A stretch of 64,000 nt of DNA from Bugula neritina (lineage: Eukaryota; Bryozoa; Gymnolaemata; Cheilostomatida; Bugulidae): the NCBI GenBank assembly GCA_964035545.1, contig OZ037766.1:24264767-24328766 (forward strand), in the 5' to 3' direction. Of this stretch, positions 44,961-57,357 are shown piece after piece (positions within the stretch are counted from its first letter, which is position 1; each line of letters opens with the position of its first letter). The notes beneath the pieces were generated by a model. It was not told the DNA's origin, made no database searches, and saw only the letters and a list, made by a program, of their open reading frames with translations. Both the position numbers and the translations under genes were made by a program.

Positions 44961-47900
44961 ATGACTTATAAGGCTGACGTAGAATAAGATTTTTTTGCAC
45001 TACATTAAATCCACTAAATCTATTTCATGTTTAAAACTCAATTTCCCAGGTGTTAGTTGAAAAGAAAATTAACTCGATGAACTATAGCTATCTTTTCAAC
45101 TATATAAGTCATTCTATAAGCTTTGCTTTTCTATACAGCTCGGCCTAACTGGTGAATCATGATTCCATCATATGCTAAAGCATTAACGTATATTTGAACT
45201 ACATTTAGTAAAATTATCTTTTTTATAATAAAAAATATATCAAGAAATAATATAACTCCTAACGATACCAAACTTTGCCACGTTTTGAAAACTTCCATAC
45301 AAAAAATGAACAGCACTCAGAAATTAAATTAGACGGTTGAGCAATTTCATTTAGGCTATAGTATTATGGCAACTGAAGTAATACTTCCAAGGTATTTCTC
45401 AGAACTTCTAGTGCATACTATTAAACCTCGATGTAGTTTGAACTATTTTTAAATTTACTAACAGTTTGTGAGATGTATTATGTAAAACCCAAAAAGGCTT
45501 TTCAGTATTTGAAAAACAGTAATTAATAGGGTTTTTTTATCAATTAAACTGCATACTTGATCAAATATTATTTGAAGTATGAAATGGTAAGATTCAAGTA
45601 ATTATTAGCCAGTATAAAGGTTGTAGCTTGTTTCATTGCTAAATAACTATATTAATTTTAACAGCATATTCTTATAATTAGACTTCATCATATAGCAGAA
45701 ATATTTATTTAATGATTTTTAATCAAATATATACATTTTTGTGATTCTACTTCTGTATGGCATTGAATTGAGCTTTATAATAAAACTTAGTTCTCAAGTA
45801 CAAAGCATGCGTATGATAACTTTTGAGCAAAGATCTTTCACTGCAGTACCAATCTGATTGAAGATAAAATATAGTTTTAGCTGGAAAAAAATCTTTTTGT
45901 TGTAGAGATAAAATAAAATATGTTTTAAAAACAGCTAGAAAATATATAATATCCATATTATGATATGCAGTAAAAAACTAATAACTAAAGTCAGTTTTAG
46001 TAGTACTACGTACAAACATACATGTATATATACATGTATATAATTATAGTATTGTAATAATTATTCTTGTGTGTTTAGTTTGATGTTACTTTTATTTAAT
46101 ATTTCATATTACATCATTATATTTTTTCTTTTTAATACCACCGACTAAAATACATACAAATTGAAAACTTAAAATTGACATGCACTTTTTCCTTTGGGAT
46201 AAGCAGTAAGTTTAAAATTTTCCACAGAATGGCATAGCTCCCAGAGTTGAGACCTTATACACTTATACATATATATAAAACCACATGCATTGCATTTCAC
46301 TTATGTATAGTTTATAACTACAGTTTATATAGTTCACAATGACGAATACATGTTTTTATACCATCCCATTAGGCTAAAGTTATTAAATCCACTTGGAACA
46401 AATTAAGTTTAACAATTTATCATGTTTTACTATTTCTAATTTTTATTTAACTTTCTCGTGGCAATTTTAAGGACAAATTGAAATTAATACTCAAAATTTT
46501 GCAGTGCACACAAAAACAGCAAACCTATCTTTCTGCCCATTCTATCCTAAACTGTATGGTGGCAAGTTTTAATGGTCTGCAATATAAAGCATGTAAAATA
46601 ATTTTGCCCCCACTGGGATTCGAACCCAAGACCTCTGGCTTGCAAGCAATTGTGCTATCCATTACACCACGAGGACCACTAGGTAAACTCATTACTACAA
46701 AGCTATTGATTAAATACAGTTTAGATTTTAGAACATAAGCAAAAGGGCTGAATGACTTTATTGCAGCTCCAAACTAAAAATCTTTGATTTTTGTGTCTCA
46801 AAGTAAGATTAAATAATCTAAACTCAATTTTATGGTTATGCTGTTTTATTATGCATGCCTTTTGCAAAATGCAAAAAATATACTTTTTTACTGTAACCTC
46901 CTTTAAATTTCTGCAAAGTCTTTAAATGCTGCAATCTAAATAATAATTTTTGGCAAAAAATTTCATTTGATGAAAGAATTCAGCTGCATTTTTTGGAAAA
47001 TAGTCAAGTTTTCAATGTAAAGAAAAGCTTGTTTAACTTGGCTAATATAGGCTTATATTTTTTTTTTCTGAAGCATCTTCTATCTGATATAATGATTTTA
47101 CATTCGTGGTAATGTCAAATAGGCATTATATTGCTATATATGATTTCGTATCTGCTTATTATGAGTAGGCACAGCCACAACTTATCAGTGTGTAGTATGA
47201 TAATATGAGTAACCCAGTTTGTCTGCTTTAATGCTTAAAAGTAAAAGTCATTAAATTTATAAATAGGTATACTATATAGCATTCGCTTCTCATATAAAAC
47301 TATTCTAAAAATGTAATACATTTTATACGTGAACCATTTTGACACACCCTTAAAATATATCATCAAAAATATTTTTTTGACAGTAGTTAAATATTTTTGT
47401 ATTTCAATAAGCGATAAAAAAGAATTCCAAAATGTAGAACTTCACTGGTCTCCAAGGCTATAAGGTTCAAGATCATGAGGGCATTAAGCACCATTGCGTA
47501 TTGGAGATGTGTTGTGTTTTTCAGTGTCATGAGATTGCAAAGTAATAAATAATTTTGACAGATTTATGTAATGAGAGATCCTAAAATGCATGATTATAAA
47601 AACAATGATTATTTCAACTCATGAATGGGAAGTAGCAAAGACTTTTGTTGAAAATAGCAGTACAGCTTAGTGGCCTTAAAATTATTTCTACAAATGTTGG
47701 CAGAACTAAGTGATTAATTGGAAGAGCAAGTGGCTGCTGCCTACAGACTAGTTGAAAAACTGGGACTATGTGCTGCCTAAAGCTATAGTGAGAAGTGATG
47801 GTAAGTCTGCAACAAGAATACAATTAATTATAAATCTTAGTAGAAGTAAGTAAAGTTTTAGCTGCATTTAGTATGCGTGCGTGTGCATGTGCATATACAT
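44961..47900. other. Intergenic, no gene seen apart from a tRNA-like relic
   Basis: AT-rich sequence with scattered short ORFs lacking any recognisable content. The only structured feature is the tRNA-like sequence at 46605-46676. Confidence 0.6.
46605..46676 (-). tRNA. tRNA-like sequence, probably a pseudogene or SINE head
   Basis: 72 nt on the minus strand with a good box A (tggtgtaatgg) and box B (ggttcgaatcc). The D-arm (GTGT/GCAC) and T-arm (TTGGG TTCGAAT CCCAG) pair. The acceptor stem pairs with several G-T wobbles, but the anticodon stem pairs poorly around a putative GCA anticodon. A working tRNA is unlikely; a tRNA-derived relic is the better reading. Confidence 0.5.
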
Positions 47901-47901
47901 A

Positions 47902-47902
47902 C

Positions 47903-47965
<63 letters not shown>
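47902..47965. repeat. (TA)n microsatellite
   Basis: About 60 bp of nearly pure TA repeats directly abutting the ribozyme-bearing repeat. Confidence 0.95.
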
Positions 47966-47968
<3 letters not shown>

Positions 47969-48023
47969 AATCTGTGGACAGCAGTTGTTTCGGGATTTGT
48001 CCCCTCATCAGCACAGAACAGAG
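47966..48023 (-). ncRNA. Type I hammerhead ribozyme, copy A (intact core)
   Basis: Minus strand, 5' to 3': stem I strand CTGTG (48016-48012), core CTGATGA (48011-48005), stem II GGGG-ACAAA-TCCC (48004-47992), core GAA (47991-47989), stem III ACA with five-base loop ACTGC and TGT (47988-47978), cleavage base C (47977, triplet GTC), then CACAG (47976-47972) closing stem I. Stem I extends by one A-T pair, an internal loop, and CTC/GAG. All invariant core positions are present. The short 3-bp stem III is typical of metazoan retrozyme ribozymes, which work best as dimers. Predicted cleavage lies between 47977 and 47976. Confidence 0.82.
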
Positions 48024-48237
48024 TACCATGGCCCACACCTTCGCAATAGTAGAAACTTATAGTTTTACTAAAGCATATTTTTAAAGGGTGTAAACCCAGG
48101 CCAGAGTGCTCAAGTGACTCTAGGGGTCACCTAGGAGTCACGAGCATTGCTAAATGCTAGCAGCTTGAGTTTGTGACCATGGTGAGAGTGTTCAATCATG
48201 TAATGTCATTGCTGAGCAGTAAATGAGAGCATAATAT

Positions 48238-48295
48238 CTCAATCTGTGGACAGCAGCTGTGTCGGGATTTGCCCCTTCATCAGCACAGAACAGAG
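48238..48295 (-). ncRNA. Hammerhead ribozyme, copy B (mutated core)
   Basis: Same stem I (CTGTG 48288-48284 with CACAG 48248-48244) and core CTGATGA (48283-48277). The GAAA box reads GACA (48263-48260), which replaces the essential A14 with C. Stem III is slightly longer (ACAG-CTG-CTGT) and keeps the GTC triplet. It is probably catalytically dead or very slow. Confidence 0.7.
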
Positions 48296-48681
48296 TACCA
48301 TGCCCCACACCTTCGCAATAGTAGAAACTTATAGTTTTACTAAAGCATATTCAAAAGGTGTGTGTTATATGTGTTATGTTATACGTCATATATATAGCCT
48401 TGTTAGTGAGTTGCCTTCTCCCTAACACGAGCCTCTAGTAATTTATGTCTGATGAATTCTCATTTGCAATCAAGCAGATGCTACCACATGTGTTGTTTTA
48501 GGATAGTTAGATGCAGCACAAGGTTTTATGTCACTGAGTACAGTATTCGTTTACTCATCGTTATCCCTCCCTGAGCTTGCCACCACCGCTCTAACTATTG
48601 CACTCAGAGACACTAAACTCTAAAGCATCGAGCTATATCCGTTTTCCTCGCAGATCTTTTGCCACAGAGCCACAGAAATCA

Positions 48682-51600
48682 ATGTTTCAAGGGAAGCTGG
48701 TGATGGCGGCAAGTGTGAGACAGCAACTGGCAGAGAGAGCGCTCACTGCTGAAAAGCTGATTGAGCAGTTGAGTCCGTGTCTAACTAAGCTTAAAGAAAC
48801 AACTGGTAATAATTATTGACGTTCTTTATTTTATTTTTTATAGTTGGAACAATTAATGCTTAAAGTTAAAGTTAATGAGTTAAGGTAACACTAACCAGGT
48901 CCAGTAACTGTAAGTGTAACAGTAACACTAACAGTAACACTACTAGTAGAGTACTAGTACTATTAATAATAGTAATGCTATTACTATTACTATTAGTATT
49001 AGTATTAGTTTCACTAATAGTAATCTGTTATAATTATTATTATATATTTATGCTAAGTACTAACGGTAACTCTAACACTAACAGTAACACTAACAGTCAG
49101 TACTAACTACTAAACTAAGTAGTAGTCTCACTTTTACTAACTGTAAGTGTAACTGACTAACTCACTATGATTAACACAGTAACTCTCTGAGTAAGTGTAA
49201 CACTAACAGTAACTGTAAGTGTAAGCCATTGGCATTAGCCTTGGGCATAGTCATAAGATTAAGACTAACTCTAAGAGACAGAGTAAGTGTAACTGTTAGA
49301 GCTAACTTTAAGTTTAAGATTAATTAATAATGATTAATAATAATCATAATGATAATGATGACTATAAGTATAAGTAAGTGCTCACACTGTGCCTGACTAT
49401 CAATATCATAAAGTTAGACTATCGTGATTCATGATTAATACTATGAGTATGACTAAAGTCGAAGACTTTCACTCTTAGTCTTACTCTTTGTCTTAGCAAG
49501 TATATAATGTAATATAGTAGGCTACAGTATATTATATTATATACTATATAGATAGTAGGCTATAACTATATCTGAAACTGAAAGTGGTTATAAGTATAAG
49601 TAAACTAAAAGTGAAAGATTGGACTAGCAATATTAGTTACTAATAGACATATTTGATAGTAATAGTAATAACAAATCACTAAAACTGAAAATATGAATTA
49701 GTTAATCACTAACTTAGTCTGAGTATGAGTAAATCGATTAAGTTAAAAATTAAGGGTTACTAAGCAAATGAATAGATTAACTATAATTACTTCCAGTTTC
49801 ATAATCATACATCAGTCTTCGACTTTCACTATCACTTCAAATCTATGGTATTGATTATAGCATTGCTATTAGTATTAGTTATACTTGAAGTAACTGCCAA
49901 TGTGTAATACCTAGTTTTATGCTTATAGTCATACTTAAACAAATACCCAACTAATAGTAATAGTAGATTGTAATAGTAATGCTAAAACTTATAGTAATAC
50001 TAATAGTAGTAGCTGACTTTACTCATATGTCATTGGTCACCATTTATTGAATGAAACAACAAACTGTAAAATTGCAAATTTTTCTCACCTCGATTAATTT
50101 TTTAATGGTGTAATGTTTTAGCTGCTAAACTGTGTGCGAAAGAGGTTGAAGAACTAAAGTTAAGTAATGCTAAACTGAGAGCTGATGTTGAACAACTTGT
50201 TCAGAGGTTGAGACGAGCTGAAGAGATCAATGGTGGTAGGAAATTAATAACACAGAGATAGTGATATTCACATAATTACTGGCAACTTTGCTAAATGTAT
50301 CCAGATTAGTATCACAATTTTTAATGCAAAATACTTTATGCTAAAATATTTAGGATTTCTAATCTGCTTGACTCAATGCTCACATTTGCAAATGGACATT
50401 TACTATATTAATTTCTTTTCAATTAAAGAATAATTATCGTTCTTTTTTTCTGAATTCGTGCACATCATTTGCAATTTATGTTCATCTCTTTTCTTTACAT
50501 ATTAGGCATGATGTTTTATTTCTTTGTTCCCTTAAAATATTTTTCTTTTGATTCAGGGTGCTGTTTCTGATGAATAATTTTAATTAAAATAGTTTAGATA
50601 GTTGCACTACACATTGAAATTTTACAACTTCAGCTTGCTCCAAATTGTTTTGTCATCTACAAAAAATCTCATAAAATACATATTGGAGTAAAAATTTTCC
50701 TACAACTAGAATGGTGCTAATCTTACATGTATACTATGAATTATACTACGTTACTGCTAAATGAATAGTTTTGAATTTTGAACTAACATATATAGTGCTA
50801 ATAATTTAAATATATGTCTCACATGATGTAGTTTGTAGAAGATAGCCAGCTGACTTTGGTAGCATTTACCAAGTCTTATCTAAATATCATTATGCTTATG
50901 GTATTAATCAATAAACCAATTCTTTTTATTGCAGGACTTTCAGAAAAAGTTTACTCTGTAGTTTTTCTCAGCCATGTTTATGTTAGTGATTCATATCCCA
51001 TAATATTATATTTATAGTGAAACAAGTTTACTATAGTACCCCTACATCTAGTCCTGCAACACCTAATGGACCATCTAGTACAGCTGAATCGTCAGTAAAT
51101 ACTCCTGCTCAGGAAACTAATCAGTCAAATACAAAGCCTGAAAAACCTCAGCAGAAAAAGGTGAAACCAAAAAGTGAGTGTAGAGTTTTTTACATTACTA
51201 AAATACTGCATGACTGTTAATCCACATTGCATCACCTATTACTATCTATATAGAAGTTGCCATTAGACTATTACAAGTACGTGTAGGTTAAACTAGGACA
51301 TAATTTACTAAAACTGTTATCTGTTTAATTACGCAATGAAAGAGACTTGACTATTGCATCAGCAGGTTGTGATATAAAAGATCTGAGCTCAGATTTAAAC
51401 TTAATTCATCAGAGTTGGTCTAAATGCAAATTATTTTATTATAATATGAAGGAGAATTAATTTCGGGTAAACACTTTTGGTGTCATTAAATTGATATGTC
51501 TCTGGACTATAGAAGGTTGGGGGGGACAATTCCGCTCCAAATTTAGTCTTACTGTTTAGCATTTGGTCACTTAACTTAATGTAAAATATATTTAATGGGA

Positions 51601-53524
51601 ATTAGCGGATTTTAGCTAATTATAATAATAATTAACCACTATGCCTCAGTATTAGTATTAACCACTACCTTAGTATTAGGATAAGCTGCTTAGTAACAAA
51701 TGAAATATAAATTGTAAAATAATCATATTCAAGTCTTTCCTCTGCACACACTGGAAGACGTTATTTTCCTGTACTGCTTAGCAAATAAACTCACACAAGG
51801 TTATAGTCACCATTCCTGTGAGAAACCCCTGATGGAAGGGGTTTTTGTTAAATCGGTTAAGGACTTATTTAGATGGGGCACAGGAGTAATTATGACTGGA
51901 TGCTCTTCCTAACATCGCCTGTAGCTTTTACTGGGGATCAAACCCATGACTTTGTGTTTACTAAGTCAAATGCTCTAACCCCTAGACCATGCCTGCTCCC
52001 TTCTCCAAATGTTATGAGTTGAGTGATAATTAATCAATAATAAATTACTTTACAGAGGAGCAAAAAGCTCCAGTGAAGGCTGATGAAGCGCCTGCAGATA
52101 TCTCTAGAGTGTTACTAAAAGTTGGGAAAATTGTGGACGTGAAGTTACATCCTGATGCTGATACTCTTTATGTTGAGACTGTGGACCTAGCCGAGGATAG
52201 ACCTAGGACTATACTTAGCGGATTAGCTGGTCGGGTGCCAATGGAGCAGGTAATTGCTGTTTCCTGCTGAAGTTTTTGTGTATGGTTACCAATTACTTTG
52301 GACAGAAGTCGAAGTTGTTCTCCATGGCTAATTATTCTATTATCTCAACTCAACAGTATTTAGGGTTTTGTATTTCAACCAAGGTTATGGAAATGGTCTA
52401 GACTAAAATATAGACATGTTTTTGAGTGGTACCTAACCACTTACAAAGTTGTCTTGCTTTTATCAAAATGGGGAGACGACTTCACTGATTTACTGTTGCT
52501 CTCAAAGTTGTTTTCAATTAATTTCGAGTTGGCATCTAAGAATAGTAGTTGTGTTCTCCTTCTGATAATAATAGCCACAGTTTCAATGTGCACTATATTG
52601 ACTATAAGTTCCTGCTAACTGCTGCAGAAATAGGAAGGTGTTCCTGCAAATACCCTGTTTAAATGATGTAATATGAAGTTATACTGATTCAGAGTTGCAT
52701 TCAAATTTGTTTTTAACGGATTTAGAAATGGCGCGTTTCTTGGAAATGGTAGTTATGCTCCCTTAATATTGGTATTGTGTTTTCAACTGTTAATATACGT
52801 TTCTGCTAACTCCTGCAGAAATAACAACATGCCCCTGCGAATACCCTGTTTAAATGATTTGATATGAAATTATACTCAGTTCACATCTAATCATGTTTAG
52901 GGTTTGAGTCAGAAATATTTGATGTTTTCAGATGAGAGACAGGTTAGCTGTGTTTGCCTGCAATCTCAAGCCTGCTAAGATGAGGGGAATTATGTCTGAG
53001 GGAATGATCATGTGTGCAAGCTCAGAAAGTAAAATACAGATTGTAGAAGTACCTGCGGGCGCTGTTCCTGGTGACATTGTAACTTTCTCAAACTATCCAG
53101 GTAAGATAATTCATTTCGGTAAGAGTCATTGATAATCCTGCTGTGTAGAAGGCATTCTCAAATTTCAAGCGGAAAAAGTTTATTTTATCTGCATCTGGTT
53201 CTTTAGCTTAATTTATTTAGGTAGCTAAGATTACAAATATATAGAACTTTTGAAAGTTTTGCTGCAAAATTGAATTTCTCTGTGTAGCTTTTATCATTAT
53301 ATGCATTTCTTTCTGTGGTCTCCTGTTTTTTTAAATAATTATTATACTGTCGTGTAGGTGAACCTGATAAGCAATTGAATCCTAAGAAAAAGATCTGGGA
53401 AGCTGTAGCTCCAGATCTTAAAACAGATGAAAATGGAGTCGCTACTTACAAAGGGTGTCCATTCACTATAGCTGATAAAGGCATATGCAAAGCCCCTGGT
53501 TGTCCAAACTTTCCTATTAAATAA
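48682..53524 (+). CDS. AIMP1: Aminoacyl-tRNA synthetase complex-interacting protein 1 (p43/EMAPII precursor)
   Basis: Six exons, 307 aa: 48682-48805, 50122-50235, 51018-51173, 52056-52249, 52932-53100 and 53358-53524, phases consistent. The start may instead be the ATG at 48703 (300 aa); the frame is open upstream but has no earlier ATG. The N-terminal part (about 8-78) is helical and charged with leucine heptads, the region that tethers p43 in the multi-synthetase complex. A Ser/Thr/Lys-rich linker follows (about 79-140). The C-terminal half is the EMAPII-type tRNA-binding OB fold plus extension: [53 protein letters not shown]. It binds tRNA and arginyl-tRNA synthetase in the cytoplasm; the C-terminal cytokine role is known from vertebrates only. 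Intron 3 contains an antisense SINE and intron 1 a low-complexity tract. Confidence 0.95.
48880..50040. repeat. Cryptically simple sequence in AIMP1 intron 1
   Basis: About 1.1 kb built from shuffled words such as agtaac, actaac, aatagt and taagtg, without a fixed period. It resembles 16150-18500 in composition. Confidence 0.7.
51789..52000 (-). repeat. tRNA-derived SINE, copy 3
   Basis: Minus strand: tRNA-like head with ggtctaggggttagag and a box B-like gggtttgatcc, then a body with agagcatccagtcataa and ctcctgtgccccatcta. It is closely similar to the copy at 32231-32442. It lies antisense in AIMP1 intron 3. Confidence 0.8.
52588..52890. repeat. Diverged tandem duplication in AIMP1 intron 4
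   Basis: Two units about 185 bp apart share ctgctaact, cctgc, gcagaaata and aataccctgtttaaatga in the same order. No coding content. Confidence 0.65.
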
Positions 53525-53596
53525 TGTTTCTTGTGCTTTCTTAGCTTCACAATTTTTAGTCCATTGCCTGAACTATATTTATAAATGATTTCTATA

Positions 53597-53602
53597 AATA
53601 AA
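53597..53602 (+). terminator. AIMP1 polyadenylation signal
   Basis: aataaa 73 bp after the AIMP1 stop codon, the first such hexamer in the 3' flank. Confidence 0.6.
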
Positions 53603-54384
53603 AGATGATGGAGCATGATAAGCTAAATCTATTTCTTTAAAACTAATAGAAGTAAAATTAATTTCTTTTCACTTTTTCATACTCATTGAGTCATTCACTC
53701 AAACTCATATTGACCTAATATTAGTTTCTCTTGTGTGATAGCTATATTTGCGACATCATGTTGCTTCATTCTATTATTATTGGTAGCAGCTTAAGTTGGT
53801 GAGCCGTGAGCAACTCATGGGACTGAAGCTACGTACATTTCGGCTACCCATGTGCTTTTGCTAACACGATGGGCTAGGCTCAGCTTAGCTCTCTCCACAA
53901 AGATATCTGTACAGTCAACAAATGTAGTTTTATTTTGTAAATCCTTTGCCTCCTCTATAATATAGTTCATGAGTTGTCCTTGTGCAAATCTGAGACTAAA
54001 ACTTCCTTGGTGCAAGTATAGATGACAACTTGAAGTTGAACATAATGTGGCAGTTGAGCACAAGTGCTACAATTACATGGAGTTTCAACTGGGCTACTAA
54101 TCAAGATTTTGATTAAAGAAAGAACAAAGTCTAAAATATAGTATGCTTGCATATGGTAGTAGGAGTAGAAAGTGCTGAAAGTTTATAAATATTTGTTAAA
54201 TTCACAACTGCTGGATGGATAATTGTTACGGCTGCAGTAAGTGTCGAATCATTGGGTCCCCTCTCATAGAACAGTGTTGCATTACATTGCAATAGTTATA
54301 TTTAATAATATAATAATAATATACCCATAATACCATATTTTCAAATGGAGTGTAATTTAAATTTTTCGTGGAAACATTGTAGCA

Positions 54385-54448
54385 TATTATATATATATAT
54401 ATATATATATACATATATATACATATATATACATATACATATATATAT
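54385..54448. repeat. (TA)n/(TACATA)n microsatellite
   Basis: TA dinucleotide run with interspersed acatatat units. Confidence 0.9.
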
Positions 54449-55897
54449 CAAAGTTAATATGTACCATAGCAGTTCAATATTGCTAATTTACACCATAATT
54501 ATTTTAGTAAGCAAGATTGTTGCACTTTGGAGTTGTGGGCCTCATGCAATTTTGATGAAATAAAGAAACCTATAAAAGGTTCTATTAATATTATTTATCC
54601 TGATCAAAGCAAATTATGACAATCTACTTATCTAGTTGCAACGCTGAGTCAACACTCTCCCTCTCTGTCGGGTAGTGTGGATGCCTGTCTACATGCTATT
54701 CAAAGGGCTGGTGTTGAAAGTTACTTAGTAAAAAATATGTACTGCTGCCACACAGTCAAACTGGAGTCTTGTAACATGCTACCCACTACACTATAAGGGC
54801 TATGGGGAATCACAACACCACATTAACTTGAGTTGCTGATCAGCTGCGTAGACCTACATGGCTACATATGCTGTTGGTCTCTGCAAACAAATAAATTTCA
54901 CGGAAGGTGCTTGTTGCTATGAGATCCTTAATATATTGTAAATGAGTTATGTACAAACTGTGATTTTCGAGCTTCTTTTTTTCTTTTAATTTACAAACTA
55001 ACTGCTCATTTGGTTTAACTGACACTAGTTATAAATTTAGAAATAATATTCTTTAATCTCATTTCTAGTTCAGAACTAGGCTATACTTTTCTTATAGACG
55101 ATTTTGATTAATGTTAATTTGCAGTTATTTTTTATTATACGATTTAAAACACTTCATACACCTGATGCTGTCTATTGGACAATTTATTATAATAAATCAA
55201 CTGTACTTCTATTAAAGCATTTGTTCTAAGGCCGTAAATCATTTAAGTTCTTAAAAACGAATGTTTCAATAGAAGTGTTTTAAAAATAGCTAAAATAAGC
55301 AGAGAGTTGGAGTCTAAATCATGGCATAATATTATAATAATAATAAGTAGACGACTCCAAAACTGAAAATAGTTAGGCAGTTCATGAAATTGAGAAAAAG
55401 TACGTACTAAGATGTGTGGCATGCAATGTTAAAAGATTATAAAATATGAGCCACATTTACCAACTATTTTGTTGAAGCACTCAATTCCGATGTGAAGAGC
55501 CAGTGCCGTGCCAGCTACAGATTTTGCTAAGATAGCATGATGATATGAATATACAATACATTTCATATTTTAAGCATTTTTAATTACAAGTATTATTCTC
55601 ATGCAGTTCAGGTGCAGCCTGCAGAGACGTATGTACTGCGATTTCAAATACAAAATTGTTATTTTATTACAAAATTATGTTATTACAATTATATTTTTAT
55701 ATGATCACACAAAACCATAAAAACAGTATGAACATGTTTATTGTGAGACGAATCAGTATTAAAAAGCATAGCCAACACGTATTGGCCTAAAATATATTTG
55801 ACCAAAAGTTTTACTGCATGTAAAAGTCTATTTTGCCTTCCCACCGTTCGTTTCAAAAAGTATTGTCTCATGGTAGTATCTATAAATACTGCAGACT

Positions 55898-56735
55898 CTA
55901 CCCTGGTGCAGCTCTAGACTCCTTATACCTAGTATACTGATCTTTTATCTGGTCAACAAGAACTGTAGCATTGTGCAGCACTGGACTTGGGGTCAAATGT
56001 AATATGCCTTCTTTTATATTAGATAGCCCGAAACCATAAGAAGTTAATTTATTGTAAAATCTTGTCTCCCACCCTCGGGCTGCCCGCAAGTACCTGTATA
56101 CTTGTCTTGGTACGTAATAATACGTGTAGCCAACATAATCTTCATCTTTCTTTCCATATGTAATGGGTGCTTGAGTGACAAGCTCCATTTCTAGTTGTGC
56201 TTCTACATTTAAATTATGCATTAACTGAACACATTTCTCCAATATAAATTCATATTATCATGGTTTGTATTTACATGGAAAACTGCAGGCTAAAAGCTTG
56301 AAACAATTGCAAGCATTTTAGTCTGACTAAATATTTATTTCAAAGATTTATTATTAATTGGTTTTTCAGAAAGTAAAAAAAGATTATTTCATTTTTTTTT
56401 CAGAAAGTTAAAAAACTCATTTGCTAACATTTTGTTGTCTACTAGTTGACAGAAACAATTTTGTGAATTCAATTATTAAGTAGTATGTGCTTGGAGTCAT
56501 AAAATATTTCTTCTATGTTTGGACATATTCTATCTTAATGCAATAGACTATAAACATCTTACGTCTTCTCTTCCAACAGAGGTAAATGATGACTGGAATA
56601 GATAAGATGGAGAATACAATTAGAACCACAACCCAAGGTTTTATTTTCTCTGGAGGTTTAGGTTTTGGCGTCACTGTGACCGTACTTAGTTTGTAATCTA
56701 AAAACACACTTATGCTATGTATGTAAATATATATG

Positions 56736-56800
<65 letters not shown>

Positions 56801-56970
56801 CTGGAAAGCTCTTTGCGTTTGTTGAGGGAGGATAATTCGGTTTGTTTTTAAATTACATATTTCTCATAGCTGCATAAGTTACATAAGTTACATAAATTAT
56901 ATCAGTACCAAATATAAATACTCTATTTTTCGAAATATTGAGTTCTTTTGATTCATTTTTTAATTATAAA

Positions 56971-57023
<53 letters not shown>

Positions 57024-57258
57024 AATATATCTTTACGAGCTAGCAATTTGATTATAAATAGGTATACGAGAAACATTGTTATTTATTACTTTATTAGGTA
57101 AAGTAATTACACTGATATTTCGGGTACCACTGTACCCATCTTCATTGCTACTCTGAAGATGGGTACAGTGGTACCCGAAATATCAGTGTAATTACTTTAC
57201 CTAATAAAGTAATAAATAACAATGTTTCTCGTATACCTATTTATATATATATATATAT

Positions 57259-57357
<99 letters not shown>

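Larger units (their letters stand above)
47966..48350 (-). mobile_element. Retrozyme-like tandem repeat, 272-bp period, about 1.4 copies
   Basis: Two direct copies (about 47966-48080 and 48238-48350) are offset by exactly 272 bp. Each carries the hammerhead region followed by the same stretch ending aaacttatagttttactaaa. The second copy is cut off at about 48350 and the first is bounded by the TA repeat. No ORF is present. Tandem units of a few hundred bp with one hammerhead motif each are the known form of metazoan retrozymes, non-autonomous elements that yield small circular RNAs. The transcribed strand would be the minus strand. Confidence 0.75.
53525..55897. other. Convergent intergenic region
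   Basis: Lies between the AIMP1 stop (+) and the stop of the propeller gene (-). AIMP1 has a polyadenylation signal here (53597-53602). A TA-rich microsatellite is at 54385-54448. Around 54740-54800 there is a weak tRNA-like box A on the minus strand without a good box B. No gene was recognised. Confidence 0.6.

Noticed and set aside
46478-46738. 86-aa plus-strand ORF
   Set aside because: Its distinctive part is the translation of the tRNA-like sequence on the other strand.
54740-54800. Possible tRNA gene on the minus strand
   Set aside because: A box A-like element is present but there is no convincing box B or cloverleaf.
57145-57180. Hammerhead-like core (CTGAAGA ... CCCGAAA) in the perfect palindrome
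   Set aside because: An unpaired T interrupts the start of stem II, and no convincing stem I, stem III or cleavage triplet could be found, unlike the repeat at 47.97 kb.
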